From Microbacterium schleiferi (GTDB lineage Bacteria > Actinomycetota > Actinomycetes > Actinomycetales > Microbacteriaceae), in assembly GCF_020781975.1 (NCBI RefSeq), contig NZ_JAJGNI010000003.1:186001-250000 (forward strand): a DNA stretch of 64,000 nucleotides, in the 5' to 3' direction. Shown piece by piece: positions 44,338 through 53,428 of this stretch (position 1 is its first letter; each line of letters starts with the position of its first letter). Both the position numbers and the translations under genes were made by a program. Below the pieces are notes generated by a model, which worked only from the letters and a program-made list of their open reading frames with translations, did not search any database and was not told where the DNA came from.

Positions 44338-46446
44338 TCAGGCGTCGGCAACCCCGAGGACGTCGAAGATCCAGGCCAGCTCGTAGGCCCGCTCGCGCCA
44401 CGAGTTGTAGCGCCCGCTGACACCACCGTGCCCGGCTGACATCTCGCATTTCAAGAGCGCGTCGGCACCGACCTCGCGCAACCGCGCGATCCACTTGGCC
44501 GGCTCCACGTACATCACGCGGGTGTCGTTGAGGGAAGTGACGGCGAGGATTCGGGGGTAGGTGACGCCCTCGCGCACGTTCTCGTAGGGCGTGTAGCCCT
44601 TCATGTACGCGTAGACATCCGGATCCTCGAGGGGATTGCCCCACTCGTCCCATTCGATGACCGTCAGCGGCAGCGACGGATCGAGGATGGTCGTCAACGC
44701 GTCAACGAACGGAACGACAGCCAGGATGCCGGCAAACAGTTCCGGCGCAATGTTGGCGACCGCGCCCATGAGCAGGCCGCCGGCGCTGCCGCCCTCGGCA
44801 ACGAGGTGCTCGGCATCCGTGTAGCCGTTGTGGACGAGGTGCCGGGCTACCGCGACAAAGTCGGTGAACGTGTTGCGCTTGCTCAGCAGCTTGCCGTCCT
44901 CGTACCAGCTGCGCCCCATCTCGCCGCCGCCGCGCACGTGCGCGACAGCGAACACGACACCCCGGTCGAGCTCCGACAGCCGCGCTATCGAGAACGCCGG
45001 ATCGATCGAGTGCTCGTACGACCCGTAGCCGTAGAGGTGCAGTGGGCGTGGCTTCTCGCCCGGCTCCCCGAAGGAGCGCCGCCACACGAGCGAAACGGGG
45101 ATCCGCGTGCCGTCCTCGGCGAGTGCCCATACCCGCCGCTGCCCGTAGGCGGCAGGGTCGTAGCCGCCGAGCACCGGCTGCTGCTTGCGGATGCGGCGCT
45201 CGTCGGTCGCGACCACGAGGTCGACCACCGTTGAGGGCGTTACGAACGATCCGAACGCGACGCGGATCATCGGCGGTGCCCACTCGGGGTTTCCTGCAGT
45301 CCCGACGTCGTACAGCTCCTCGTCGAAGGCGATTTCAGTGGGCGACCCGGTCGCATAGTCAAAGGTCGCGAGCCGAGAGAGGCCGTCGCGCCGGTAGGCC
45401 AGCACTGCCCAGTCTCGGAAGGTTGAGATGCCGAGCAGGCGCTGCCCGGGCTCATGCGCGAGCACGACCTCGCGCGGGCCCTGCGGATCGGCGGCGCGAA
45501 CCCGAACGAGTTCGAAGTCGAGCGCCTGGTCGTTGTGAACGATGTAGAGCACGTCTTCGCCGTCAACGACAGCGTGGGAGCTCGAGTACTCAACGCCTTC
45601 TTGTCGGGGCCACACGACGCGGGGCTGCCCCGACAGGTCGTCGGCGTCCACCAGCCACTCTTCCGAGGTGATGGAGGAGCCGAGCTCGATGACCAGGTAG
45701 CGGTCGCTGCGCGTGAACCCCGCGCCGACCCAGTAGCGGTCATCGGGTTCGTGAAAGAGCGTGCGATCCGCGGATGCCGCGGTGCCGACCTCATGGAGCC
45801 ACACGGTGTCGGGACGCCACGCCTCGTCGACCGTCGTGTAGACGATATGGCGGCCGTCGGGTGAGAACGTCGCCCCCGCGAACGTATCGGGGATTTCGTC
45901 GGGTAGCAGGTCGCCGGTCTCGAGGTCGCGCACCCGGATCGTGTAGCGCTCGTCGCCGACCGTGTCGACGGCATAGAGCAACCGGGTCGTATCGGTGGAC
46001 ACCTCGAAGCTGCCGAGGGCGAAGAATTCGTGGCCCTCGGCCTCGCGGTTGGCATCCAAGAGCACCTGCTCGCCTGGAACCTCACTACCTGGGGAGAGGG
46101 CGGGCGGGTCCCAGTCGTCGGGTGAGCCCAACGGTGCGCGGCAATGGATGCCGTACTGCTGCCCCTCGACCGAGCGGGTGTAGTACCACCACTGCCCCCG
46201 TCGCACCGGCACCGACATGTCGGTCTCGAGCGTGCGGGAGCGAATCTCCTCGAAGATCTGCTCGCGAAGCGGCGCGAGGTGCGCGGTGCGCGCCTCGGTG
46301 AAGGCGTTCTCGGCCTCCAGGTGGGAGCGGACGCCGGCGTCGTCCTTCGCTCGGAGCCATTCGTAGGCATCCTCGACCTCGTCGCCATGGTGGGAACGCG
46401 GGACGGGGCGGCGGGCGGCGCGGGGTGCTTCGGGGGCGGATCTCAC
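44338..46446 (-). CDS. ptrB: Oligopeptidase B (prolyl-oligopeptidase family S9A)
   Basis: PtrB is a cytoplasmic serine peptidase that cuts small peptides after basic residues. The 702-residue protein has an N-terminal propeller region (about 60-410) and a C-terminal alpha/beta-hydrolase domain with the catalytic serine in EGGSAGGLLMG (about 547) and the catalytic histidine in SAGHGGVSGR (about 668). A catalytic Asp is expected near 633. GTG 46446 is chosen because TAGCGT lies seven bases upstream (leaderless) and the family begins just after; upstream extensions would overlap the divergent metallophosphoesterase. It is convergent with the DUF559 gene. Confidence 0.88.
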   Translation of the reverse strand: MRSAPEAPRAARRPVPRSHHGDEVEDAYEWLRAKDDAGVRSHLEAENAFTEARTAHLAPLREQIFEEIRSRTLETDMSVPVRRGQWWYYTRSVEGQQYGIHCRAPLGSPDDWDPPALSPGSEVPGEQVLLDANREAEGHEFFALGSFEVSTDTTRLLYAVDTVGDERYTIRVRDLETGDLLPDEIPDTFAGATFSPDGRHIVYTTVDEAWRPDTVWLHEVGTAASADRTLFHEPDDRYWVGAGFTRSDRYLVIELGSSITSEEWLVDADDLSGQPRVVWPRQEGVEYSSSHAVVDGEDVLYIVHNDQALDFELVRVRAADPQGPREVVLAHEPGQRLLGISTFRDWAVLAYRRDGLSRLATFDYATGSPTEIAFDEELYDVGTAGNPEWAPPMIRVAFGSFVTPSTVVDLVVATDERRIRKQQPVLGGYDPAAYGQRRVWALAEDGTRIPVSLVWRRSFGEPGEKPRPLHLYGYGSYEHSIDPAFSIARLSELDRGVVFAVAHVRGGGEMGRSWYEDGKLLSKRNTFTDFVAVARHLVHNGYTDAEHLVAEGGSAGGLLMGAVANIAPELFAGILAVVPFVDALTTILDPSLPLTVIEWDEWGNPLEDPDVYAYMKGYTPYENVREGVTYPRILAVTSLNDTRVMYVEPAKWIARLREVGADALLKCEMSAGHGGVSGRYNSWRERAYELAWIFDVLGVADA

Positions 46447-46488
46447 CCGACCCACGCTAGTCGAGAGGGCCGCGTCGCCCGTGCGACG

Positions 46489-46494
46489 TATGCT
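46489..46494 (+). promoter_or_regulatory. -10 hexamer TATGCT of the metallophosphoesterase gene (leaderless)
   Basis: TATGCT is followed by six bases and ATG 46501. Confidence 0.6.
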
Positions 46495-46500
46495 GGCGGC

Positions 46501-47409
46501 ATGGCTTCGGCTCCCGTCCGTTTCGGTCAGTATCCGCCCGCACTTCGGACGATCGTGCACCTGAGCGACACGCACTTTCTCGATGCCAATCGGCCGCTCG
46601 GCGGGCGTTTCGACACGGCGGCGAACCTGGGCAGGACCCTGCAGAAGGTGCGCGGCCTCGGCATCCGTCCCGACGCGATCGTCGTCACCGGAGATCTCAC
46701 CGACGAGGGCGAGCCCGGCGCCTACCGTGACCTGCGTGAGCTCCTGGAGCCCCTGGCCCGGGAGCTTGCTGCACCGCTGGTCTGGGTGGCAGGCAACCAC
46801 GATGAGCGGCCAGCGCTCCGCGAGCAGCTGTTGGATGCCGAACCGACGCAGGAGCCGGTGACCGGTGTCTGGGATCTGGATGGCCTGCGGCTTATCGCCC
46901 TCGACACCTCAGTGCCGGGCTGGCATCACGGCAACCTCGACGAGGGCCAGCTCGGCTGGCTTCGGGAGCAGCTCGCGACTCCCGCCCCGCTCGGGACGCT
47001 GATCGCGATGCACCACCCGCCGATCCCATCGCATCTGCCGTTCTTCGACATTCTCGAACTGCGCGACCAGCAGCGTCTCGCCCGCGTGATCGCAGGCACC
47101 GATGTCCGCGGCATCCTCGCAGGCCACCTGCACTACTCGACGAGCGCGACCTTTGCGGGCGTTCCCGTGTCAGTGTCGGCAGCCACCTGTTACACCATGA
47201 ATCTGGCCCGGCCCGCGCAGCAGGTCAACGGCATGGACGCCGGGCAGTCCTTCCACCTCGTACACGTGTACGAGGCGACGATCACGCACGCCGTCGTGCC
47301 GGTCGTCGACGCTGACACCGGCGACTACTTCTCCGAGGAGTGGGTCGAGCGGATGGCGGCACTCACCCCCCACGAGCGCCTCGAGGCCTTCTCTCGAAAG
47401 CGCTCATGA
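46501..47409 (+). CDS. CpdA-like metallophosphoesterase
   Basis: The 302-residue protein has the calcineurin-like phosphoesterase blocks in order: DxH in LSDTHF (about 22), GDxxD-like TGDLTD (about 62), GNHDE (about 96), MHHPP (about 165) and GHLHY (about 203). The arrangement resembles 3',5'-cAMP phosphodiesterase CpdA, but the substrate cannot be read. It is cytoplasmic, no signal peptide. The start is leaderless. It is followed by aspA after 12 bases, so the two may be co-transcribed. Confidence 0.85.
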   Translation: MASAPVRFGQYPPALRTIVHLSDTHFLDANRPLGGRFDTAANLGRTLQKVRGLGIRPDAIVVTGDLTDEGEPGAYRDLRELLEPLARELAAPLVWVAGNHDERPALREQLLDAEPTQEPVTGVWDLDGLRLIALDTSVPGWHHGNLDEGQLGWLREQLATPAPLGTLIAMHHPPIPSHLPFFDILELRDQQRLARVIAGTDVRGILAGHLHYSTSATFAGVPVSVSAATCYTMNLARPAQQVNGMDAGQSFHLVHVYEATITHAVVPVVDADTGDYFSEEWVERMAALTPHERLEAFSRKRS

Positions 47410-47421
47410 ACGGCAGGAACA

Positions 47422-48894
47422 ATGACGCACCACACCGCCGCCCCGACGCGCACCGAAACTGATTCTCTGGGATCGATGGAGATCCCGGCTGACGCGTACT
47501 GGGGAATCCACACCGCACGCGCCCTCGAGAACTTCCCGATCTCGCGACGCCCGATCTCGGTGTACGCCGATCTCGTGCGCGCCCTCGCGATGGTCAAGCA
47601 GGCGGCGGCGCGAGCCAACGCCGAGATCGGCGTGCTCGACCGCGAGAAGGCGGTGCTGATCGACCGGGCGTCTCAGCTGGTCATCGACGGCGGCTACCAC
47701 GACCAGTTCGTGGTCGGAGTCGTGCAGGGCGGCGCGGGCACCTCCACCAACATGAATGCGAACGAGGTCATCACCAACATCGCGCTGGAGCTTGCCGGCA
47801 GGCCCAAGGGCGACTACGCGTTCCTCTCTCCGATCGACGACACCAACCGCAGCCAGTCCACCAACGACGTCTATCCGACGGCCATCAAGGTCGGCTTGAG
47901 CCTTGACCTGCAGACGCTCTTGGAGGAGCTCGACCTGCTGCGGCAGTCGTTCCTGCGCAAGGCGAGCGAGTTCCACAACGTCCTGAAGGTCGGCCGCACG
48001 CAGCTGCAGGATGCCGTCCCCATGACTCTCGGGCAGGAGTTCCACGGTTTCGCAACGACGTTGGGTCAGGACTACCAGCGCCTCACCGAGAACGCACATC
48101 TGCTGTTCGAGGTGAACCTCGGCGCGACCGCGATCGGCACTGGCATCACCGCGCATCCCGACTATGCGGTTGCGGTTCTGCGACACCTGCGCGAGATCAC
48201 GGGCTTGGATCTCGAAACCGCATCCGACCTCGTGGAGTCGACCAGCGACACCGGGGCGTTCATGTCGTTCTCGGCATCCCTCAAACGCAACGCCATCAAG
48301 CTCTCGAAGATCTCGAACGACCTTCGGCTGCTCTCGTCGGGCCCGCAGGCGGGTCTCGGTGAGATCTCGCTACCTGCCCGCCAGGCCGGATCCAGCATCA
48401 TGCCCGGAAAGGTGAATCCGGTCATCCCAGAGGTCGTGAATCAGGTGGCGTTCGCCGTCGCCGGCGCGGACCTCACCGTCACAATGGCCGTCGAGGGCGG
48501 CCAACTGCAGCTGAACGCCTTCGAACCGATCATCGCTCACTCGATCTTCCAATCGATCACCTGGATGCGACGCGCGATGCGCACACTGCGAGTGAACTGC
48601 GTGGACGGCATCACGGCGAATCGTGAGCGGCTTGCGGCGTCGGTCGGAGCCTCGGTCGGTGTCGTGACAGCGTTGACGCCGTTCATCGGCTACGCGGCTG
48701 CTGCTGCCCTGGCAAAGTCTGCCCTCGTGTCGGGCCGGAACATCGCCGATCTGGTGGTCGAAGGCGGACTCATGTCACGCGCGGAAGTCGACAAGCAACT
48801 CTCGCCCGAACGGCTCTCGGGACTTCAGGCCGTGACCGCGGCGATGCCCATCATCGGATTCGAGAACGCTCCCACCGGAGACACTGACCTGTAA
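47422..48894 (+). CDS. aspA: Aspartate ammonia-lyase
   Basis: AspA reversibly converts aspartate to fumarate and ammonia. The 490-residue fumarase/aspartase-superfamily protein has the substrate-binding GTSTNMNANEV, SQSTNDVYPTA, and the signature GSSIMPGKVNPVIPEVVNQV. The residues after GSSIMPGKVNP (VIPEVV) and LGEISLPARQAGSS favour aspartase over fumarase. Length is normal for the family. It begins 12 bases after the metallophosphoesterase and may share its promoter. With the asparaginase gene it supports Asn-Asp-fumarate catabolism. Confidence 0.92.
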   Translation: MTHHTAAPTRTETDSLGSMEIPADAYWGIHTARALENFPISRRPISVYADLVRALAMVKQAAARANAEIGVLDREKAVLIDRASQLVIDGGYHDQFVVGVVQGGAGTSTNMNANEVITNIALELAGRPKGDYAFLSPIDDTNRSQSTNDVYPTAIKVGLSLDLQTLLEELDLLRQSFLRKASEFHNVLKVGRTQLQDAVPMTLGQEFHGFATTLGQDYQRLTENAHLLFEVNLGATAIGTGITAHPDYAVAVLRHLREITGLDLETASDLVESTSDTGAFMSFSASLKRNAIKLSKISNDLRLLSSGPQAGLGEISLPARQAGSSIMPGKVNPVIPEVVNQVAFAVAGADLTVTMAVEGGQLQLNAFEPIIAHSIFQSITWMRRAMRTLRVNCVDGITANRERLAASVGASVGVVTALTPFIGYAAAAALAKSALVSGRNIADLVVEGGLMSRAEVDKQLSPERLSGLQAVTAAMPIIGFENAPTGDTDL

Positions 48895-49001
48895 CCCAGA
48901 TTGGGGCCGTTGCGGAAGCTGGGAATTAGCCGCTAGATTGCGGCGAGGTCGCTCAATGGCGTGCGACCACCCTCACCCGCAATGGACGCAAGGAGTCGCC
49001 C

Positions 49002-49340
49002 ATGTCTGATTCACCCGCCTACCAGCCTGCCCCGCAGGCTCCCGCAGGAGCGTCGGCCCCCGTGCCGGGAAAGACGCTCGGCATCGTCGCCCTGATTCTC
49101 GCCTTCTTCTTCCAGCTGCTCGGCCTGATCCTCGGGATCGTCGCGCTCGTGCAGAGCCGCAAGGTCGGAGCCAAGAACACTCCGGCACTGTGGGCCATCA
49201 TCCTCTCGATCGTGTTCATGGTGATCGGGAGCATCATCGCGATTGTCATCGTCAGCTCGCTCGGCTCGGCGCTCGCTATGTGTTCGGAGCTGGGTACGGG
49301 TGTTCACGACGTGAACGGCGTCACGGTCACCTGCGGCTGA
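49002..49340 (+). CDS. DUF4190 membrane protein
   Basis: The 112-residue protein has a Pro/Ala-rich polar N-terminus (about 1-25) and two long hydrophobic helices (about 28-48, 63-85) around ALVQSRKVGAKNTPALWA, matching the DUF4190 family of small actinobacterial membrane proteins of unknown role. A short C-terminal extracellular or periplasmic tail has two cysteines (MCSELG, VTVTCG). AAGGAG precedes the ATG. It may be a single gene; the upstream 107 bases hold its promoter. Confidence 0.8.
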   Translation: MSDSPAYQPAPQAPAGASAPVPGKTLGIVALILAFFFQLLGLILGIVALVQSRKVGAKNTPALWAIILSIVFMVIGSIIAIVIVSSLGSALAMCSELGTGVHDVNGVTVTCG

Positions 49341-49355
49341 TCCTGCAAGTCACCT

Positions 49356-49394
49356 GACGCACTGCCGGATCAGCCGATGATCCGGCAGTGCGTC
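49356..49394. terminator. Bidirectional terminator overlapping the FAH stop codon
   Basis: A perfect 17-bp inverted repeat (49356-49372 and 49378-49394) with a 5-base loop lies between the convergent DUF4190 and FAH genes. The TGA of the FAH gene (49372-49370) is the end of the left arm, and the other arm lies within its last codons, so the coding sequence is part of the terminator stem. Confidence 0.8.
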
Positions 49395-50233
49395 GTTAAC
49401 GCACCGATGCCTTCGACCCCGACGGTCACGGTGGAACGGTCGCGGAGGAAGACCTGCGGGTCGCGGGAGTATCCAGCACCGCCCGGACTGCCGGTGGAGA
49501 TGAGGGTTCCCGGTAGGAGGGTGACGGATGCCGACAGATGCGCGACGAGTGTGGAGACCGGCCTGACCATTTGACTCGTCGAGGCATCCTGCAGCGTGTG
49601 TCCGTCGAGGACCGTCCAGATCTGCAGGTCCTGCGGATTGGGGATCTCATCGGCTGTCACGACAACGGGGCCGACGGGAGTGAACCCGTCGAAGGACTTG
49701 CAGCGCGACCACTGCGCCTCGGCGAACTGAATGTCGCGTGCCGTGATGTCGTTGACGACCGTGTAGCCCCAGACGTGGTCGAGCGCCGTCTCGGGGGCGA
49801 CATCCTTGGCTGGCTTGCCGATGACCACGCCGAGCTCGGCCTCGTAGTCCACGGACTCGCTGAGTGTGCGGGGCCAGCTCGTCGTGCCGTCGTGGCCGGT
49901 CAGGGAGTTGGGCCACAGCACGAACACCGTCGGCGCCGTGTCGGTCTTCAGACCGAGTTCACTGGAGTGCGCCGCGTAGTTCAGGCCGACGGCGAGGATG
50001 ACGGGCGGCCGAGGGACAGCGGGGCCGTACACGGCGCCCTCCAGGGAGACCCGGGGAGCGTTCAAGGCCGTCGTACGCACGCGTTCGAGCAGCTCGTCGC
50101 CGCCCTCGATGAGTGCGTTGAGTGTGGCGGGCGCCCCGTCGAAGAGCAGTGACACCACGGCTGCGCCGTCGTCATCGACGGTCACGAGCTGCGGCGTGGC
50201 TGACCCGGGAAGGGAAACGTGGGCGAAGCGCAT
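49370..50233 (-). CDS. Fumarylacetoacetate hydrolase (FAH) family protein
   Basis: The 287-residue protein has the FAH fold: an N-terminal cap then the metal-binding region (PPVILAVGLNYAAHSSELG, VDYEAELGVVIGKPAKDV, GYTVVNDITARDIQF) with the Glu-Glu-Asp ligands, and PGTLISTGSPGGAG near the C-terminus. Such enzymes act on beta-diketones or 2-oxo acids in catabolism of aromatic compounds or acylpyruvates; the substrate is not determined. The ATG is six bases after TAGCGT on the minus strand (50245-50240), so it is predicted leaderless. Confidence 0.86.
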   Translation of the reverse strand: MRFAHVSLPGSATPQLVTVDDDGAAVVSLLFDGAPATLNALIEGGDELLERVRTTALNAPRVSLEGAVYGPAVPRPPVILAVGLNYAAHSSELGLKTDTAPTVFVLWPNSLTGHDGTTSWPRTLSESVDYEAELGVVIGKPAKDVAPETALDHVWGYTVVNDITARDIQFAEAQWSRCKSFDGFTPVGPVVVTADEIPNPQDLQIWTVLDGHTLQDASTSQMVRPVSTLVAHLSASVTLLPGTLISTGSPGGAGYSRDPQVFLRDRSTVTVGVEGIGALTTHCRIIG

Positions 50234-50239
50234 TCAACC

Positions 50240-50245
50240 ACGCTA
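50240..50245 (-). promoter_or_regulatory. -10 hexamer TAGCGT of the FAH gene (leaderless)
   Basis: On the minus strand, exactly six bases before ATG 50233. Confidence 0.6.
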
Positions 50246-50258
50246 GCGCTGAACAAAG

Positions 50259-50311
50259 ACTCAGCGCCCGGTGCCGCGGCGATGCCTGCGAGTCGAATCC
50301 GGGCGCTGAGT
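50259..50311 (-). terminator. Probable terminator of the CcdA-like gene
   Basis: ACTCAGCGCCCGG (50259-50271) pairs perfectly with CCGGGCGCTGAGT (50299-50311) over a 27-base loop. On the minus strand it is followed by CTTTGTT, a short T-rich run, so it fits an intrinsic terminator between the CcdA-like and FAH genes. Confidence 0.6.
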
Positions 50312-50373
50312 AGATCTAGAACAAGCTTCTCGCTGCATCCGTGCCCTGTCAAGAGCCCCGCGGGCGAGCTGCG

Positions 50374-50982
50374 TCAGCGACCGATATCGGATCCGATCTC
50401 CCACGGCGCGATGGGTGAGGAGGTGAGGATCCAGGCCTCGATGTCTTGCATCAGGCCGGTCGCGATGAGGATCCCGATGACGATGAACAGGATGCCGAGC
50501 CCCCTCCGGAACCAACCGTGCGGGTCAGCCGCCCACCGCATCCGGCGGACGGCCCGTTGTCCCGCCAGCGCGATCACGAGCAGGACGGCCATCAGGCCGA
50601 CGACGTAGGCGCCGAGCAAAGCCAGTCCTCGTGCCGGCTCCGCGGGAAGCACTGTCACGATCACATAGGCGAACAGGGGGCTGCACGAGGTGAACACGGG
50701 ACCGAGAGCGGCGCCGGTAAGGATCGCGCCGGCGGTGCCGCCGCGTCGGTGGGCGGCATCCAGGTTCCGCGTGGAGGCGCCGGTCAGTCCGGTGCGCTGC
50801 GAGATGCGGTCCCACGCCGCGGGGAACACCGAGAACAGGCCGAGGACGATGAGCAGGATGCCGCTGGCAATCTGCCACACCTGGGTGGGGATATCGATGA
50901 GCGCCGTGGTAGCTCGAAGCAGCAGCGTGAAGACCGTGACACTCGCGCCAAGCGACAGGGTGACCGCGAGGCGCTTGGCCAC
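50374..50982 (-). CDS. CcdA/DsbD-like membrane protein, apparently missing its N-terminus
   Basis: The 202-residue protein has about five transmembrane helices; it contains a CcdA-like cysteine motif FTSCSPLFAYVI (about 100), but not the first conserved region (usually SPCVLPVLP) expected about 60 residues before its start. The frame upstream of GTG 50982 contains an in-frame TGA immediately before. A complete CcdA passes reductant across the membrane with two cysteines; here only one is visible, so function is doubtful. It is 16 bases downstream of the histidine-kinase gene, in the same operon. It may be a truncated relic or a shortened homologue. Confidence 0.6.
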   Translation of the reverse strand: MAKRLAVTLSLGASVTVFTLLLRATTALIDIPTQVWQIASGILLIVLGLFSVFPAAWDRISQRTGLTGASTRNLDAAHRRGGTAGAILTGAALGPVFTSCSPLFAYVIVTVLPAEPARGLALLGAYVVGLMAVLLVIALAGQRAVRRMRWAADPHGWFRRGLGILFIVIGILIATGLMQDIEAWILTSSPIAPWEIGSDIGR

Positions 50983-50998
50983 TCAAACGCCGCGCTCG

Positions 50999-52015
50999 TC
51001 ATGGGTCTGTAAGAACTGCGTGATTCGCCGGAAGCCGCAGGCTCACCGTGCAGCCCTCGGCGGGTGCGGTCCCGACGATCGTGACGGCGCCGCCATGGGC
51101 CCGGGCCACCTCGTCGACGATCGCAAGGCCCAGGCCCATGCCTCTGCCGGATCGGGCGGAGTCGCCGCGCCAGCCGGGTTCGAGGAGGTGCGGAAGACCG
51201 CCTGCCGGAATGCCCCCGCACGCGTCTGTGACCGAAACCACGGCCCAGCCCTCAGCACGTGTTGTCGTGAGCAGAACGCGACCTCCTGCTGGCGTGTGCT
51301 GTACGGCGTTTCTGATGATGTTCGTCACGGCGCGGGTGAGTTCGCGGACATCGACCTCGACGATCTCACCGCCGAGGGCAGTCGCTTCGATCCGCACTCC
51401 CTCGGCCGTCGCGAGCGGAGAGACCGAGGCCACCGCGTCCGAGACGATGTCATCGAGCGCGGCAGCGGTGATTTCTCGCCGGCTCTGGCCGTGGAGCCGC
51501 GAGAGCTCGACGATGTCATCGACCATCGCGTCGAGTCGGTCGACTTCGCGGACGATGCGCGCGGGCGGGTCGTCGGGGGAGTCATCCTGTGCGGCGGACT
51601 CGGCCAATGCTCGGATGCCGGCCAGCGGCGTTCGAAGGTCGTGGGAGAGCCACCTGACCGTTTCTCGCCGGGAGTCCTCGACCTCGCGGGCCCGCTGTCT
51701 GTCGGCTCGCTCGGCGGCTGCCTCACGCTCCACGGCGCGGGCTCGGCGCGCCAGGACCAGGCCGACGAGGAGTGCAAGCGGTGCGCACGCTGCCAGCACA
51801 ATGAGCAGTGTCTGGGAGGTGTGATCGTCGATGAGCATCTGCCGGGTCGCTACGGCCACGCCGGCGGCAAGCGAGGCGACGACGACGAACGGTGCTGCGA
51901 TGGCAGCCACGACGGGCTTGGAGCGGGGAAGCGCCGCCACGATTGCGGTGCCGACCAGCCCGACGCCCGCTGTGGTGAGGATCGACAGAACGACGGCGTT
52001 CTCGTCCGGGGTCAT
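50999..52015 (-). CDS. Sensor histidine kinase
   Basis: The 338-residue protein has two or three N-terminal transmembrane helices (about 8-90), a linker, the H-box [15 protein letters not shown] with the phosphorylated His (about 125), an N-box ([15 protein letters not shown]) and G1/G2 boxes ([25 protein letters not shown]). It lacks a sizeable extracytoplasmic sensor domain, so it probably detects a membrane or cytoplasmic signal. It overlaps the response regulator gene by four bases, and the CcdA-like gene follows. Confidence 0.92.
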   Translation of the reverse strand: MTPDENAVVLSILTTAGVGLVGTAIVAALPRSKPVVAAIAAPFVVVASLAAGVAVATRQMLIDDHTSQTLLIVLAACAPLALLVGLVLARRARAVEREAAAERADRQRAREVEDSRRETVRWLSHDLRTPLAGIRALAESAAQDDSPDDPPARIVREVDRLDAMVDDIVELSRLHGQSRREITAAALDDIVSDAVASVSPLATAEGVRIEATALGGEIVEVDVRELTRAVTNIIRNAVQHTPAGGRVLLTTTRAEGWAVVSVTDACGGIPAGGLPHLLEPGWRGDSARSGRGMGLGLAIVDEVARAHGGAVTIVGTAPAEGCTVSLRLPANHAVLTDP

Positions 52016-52713
52016 GGTGTGCCCGCCGAGCCGTCAGTGTCCCAGCGATACCCCTTGCCGAATACTGTCGCCAGCCGCGTGGGCCGGGATGGGTCGGTCT
52101 CGACCTTCTCACGGAGGCGTCGAACGTGCACCGTCACGGTGGAGGGATCTCCGACGTTCCATCCCCAGACTTCGCGGATGAGATCTTCACGACTGTGAAC
52201 GACTCCCGGGTGCTGCAGGAACCAGACCAGCAGATCGAACTCTCGCGCGGTAAGGGTCAGGGCCTCCCCGTCTCGAACGGCCCGGCCGGCAGCGACCTCG
52301 ACGCGCAGATCCCCGTCGACGAGGATGTCGGAGGTCGCCCGGGGTGTCGTGGTGGCCCGGCGCAGCAGGGAACGGATGCGCAGGTCAAGCTCTCTCAGGC
52401 TGAACGGTTTCGTGATGTAGTCGTCGGCTCCGGCGAGCAGTCCCTGGACCCGCTCGTGCTCCTGCGTGCGCGCCGTCACCATGATGAGGGGAAGATCGCG
52501 CCGCATCGCGCGGAGTCGTCTTGTCACTTCGAGCCCGCCTGTTCCGGGCAGCATCAGGTCGAGCAGCACCAGGTCGACGCCGGACTCGGCGAACCGCGAT
52601 ATCGCTGCGTCTCCGTCGGCGACCGCGACCACGTCGTGCCCGGCGCGGGCCAGGTAGGCCGCGACAGTCTCGCGCATCGTCCGATCGTCTTCGACCAGCA
52701 TCAGGCGCACCAC
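52012..52713 (-). CDS. OmpR-family response regulator
   Basis: The 233-residue protein has a receiver domain (about 1-115) with acidic pair VEDD, phospho-acceptor Asp in [10 protein letters not shown] (about 50) and the T/K signatures (VTARTQ, TKPFS), and a C-terminal winged helix (about 130-230: [35 protein letters not shown]). Paired with the downstream histidine kinase. GTG 52713 is chosen because TATAGT lies six bases upstream; a longer frame to 52752 lacks a promoter or RBS. Confidence 0.93.
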   Translation of the reverse strand: MVRLMLVEDDRTMRETVAAYLARAGHDVVAVADGDAAISRFAESGVDLVLLDLMLPGTGGLEVTRRLRAMRRDLPLIMVTARTQEHERVQGLLAGADDYITKPFSLRELDLRIRSLLRRATTTPRATSDILVDGDLRVEVAAGRAVRDGEALTLTAREFDLLVWFLQHPGVVHSREDLIREVWGWNVGDPSTVTVHVRRLREKVETDPSRPTRLATVFGKGYRWDTDGSAGTP

Positions 52714-52719
52714 GGCCCC

Positions 52720-52725
52720 ACTATA
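52720..52725 (-). promoter_or_regulatory. -10 hexamer TATAGT of the two-component operon (leaderless)
   Basis: On the minus strand, six bases before GTG 52713. Confidence 0.6.
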
Positions 52726-52880
52726 GGCATCCGCCGCGTGCGCGACACCCACGCAAGCTCTGCCGTCAGGAGTTCGTAATGACCGGCGAAAGAACGGGTG
52801 CTCACACGAGAGCGCTCAGCGCTTCGGCCGACCGCGGTGCCGCATTGCGCGCCGCGACCGGCTCTGGTGGGATGGTGAGC

Positions 52881-53249
52881 ATGACTGATGACCGCACCAA
52901 GCCCGACATCGATGCCCCTCAGGGCCCTGCTCCGTCCGAACTCGTCGTCCGCGACCTCATCGTCGGTGAGGGAGCAGAGGCGAAGCCCGGCGACAGCGTC
53001 ACTGTGCACTACGTCGGCGTCGAGTACGACTCGGGTGAGGAGTTCGATTCGTCGTGGAACCGCGGTGAGAGCATTCAGTTCCCGCTGCGCGGGCTGATCC
53101 AGGGGTGGCAGGACGGCATTCCGGGGATGCGTGAGGGCGGTCGCCGTGAGCTCGTGATCCCACCGCACCTGGCGTACGGCCCCGCCGGTGGTCACTTCCT
53201 GGGCGGCAAGACCCTGATCTTCATCATCGACCTGATCTCGGTCGGCTGA
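52881..53249 (+). CDS. FKBP-type peptidyl-prolyl isomerase (cytoplasmic)
   Basis: The 122-residue protein is a minimal FKBP: GDSVTVHYVGVEYDSG, FDSSWNRGESIQFPL, GWQDGIPGMREGGRRELVIPPHLAYG and a C-terminal LIFIIDLISVG. It has no signal sequence. ATG 52881 fits the short actinobacterial FKBP; an upstream ATG at 52779 has a good Shine-Dalgarno (AGGAG) and would add 34 low-complexity residues, an alternative start. It is divergent from the two-component operon. Confidence 0.9.
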   Translation: MTDDRTKPDIDAPQGPAPSELVVRDLIVGEGAEAKPGDSVTVHYVGVEYDSGEEFDSSWNRGESIQFPLRGLIQGWQDGIPGMREGGRRELVIPPHLAYGPAGGHFLGGKTLIFIIDLISVG

Positions 53250-53268
53250 GTCTCGCTGGCTGATCACG

Positions 53269-53298
53269 CGGCGGCGGATGCTTCGGTATCCGCCGCCG
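53269..53298 (+). terminator. Terminator after the FKBP gene
   Basis: An 11-bp stem (53269-53279 with 53288-53298) extended by a C(TTCG)G tetraloop, followed by TTTCG. It is a standard stable hairpin shortly after the gene's stop. Confidence 0.75.
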
Positions 53299-53428
53299 TT
53301 TCGTCGCTACCGTGACCAGGAGATGACGCGCTCGGAAATTTTTCCATTCACGGGAATAGAGTCCGCTGGTGGCTTCGTTGGGGCTCTTGTCGCCGACTGG
53401 CGGCACAGACAACTCCCGAGGAGAGAGC

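Noticed and set aside
50259..50311. tRNA-like T-loop sequence GAGTCGAATCC
   Set aside because: There is no matching T-stem, no anticodon or acceptor arm. The arms that do pair form a terminator-like inverted repeat instead.
52779..52880. N-terminal extension of the FKBP gene from ATG 52779
   Set aside because: It has a good ribosome-binding site, but the added residues are low-complexity and absent from the usual short FKBP. It is kept only as an alternative.
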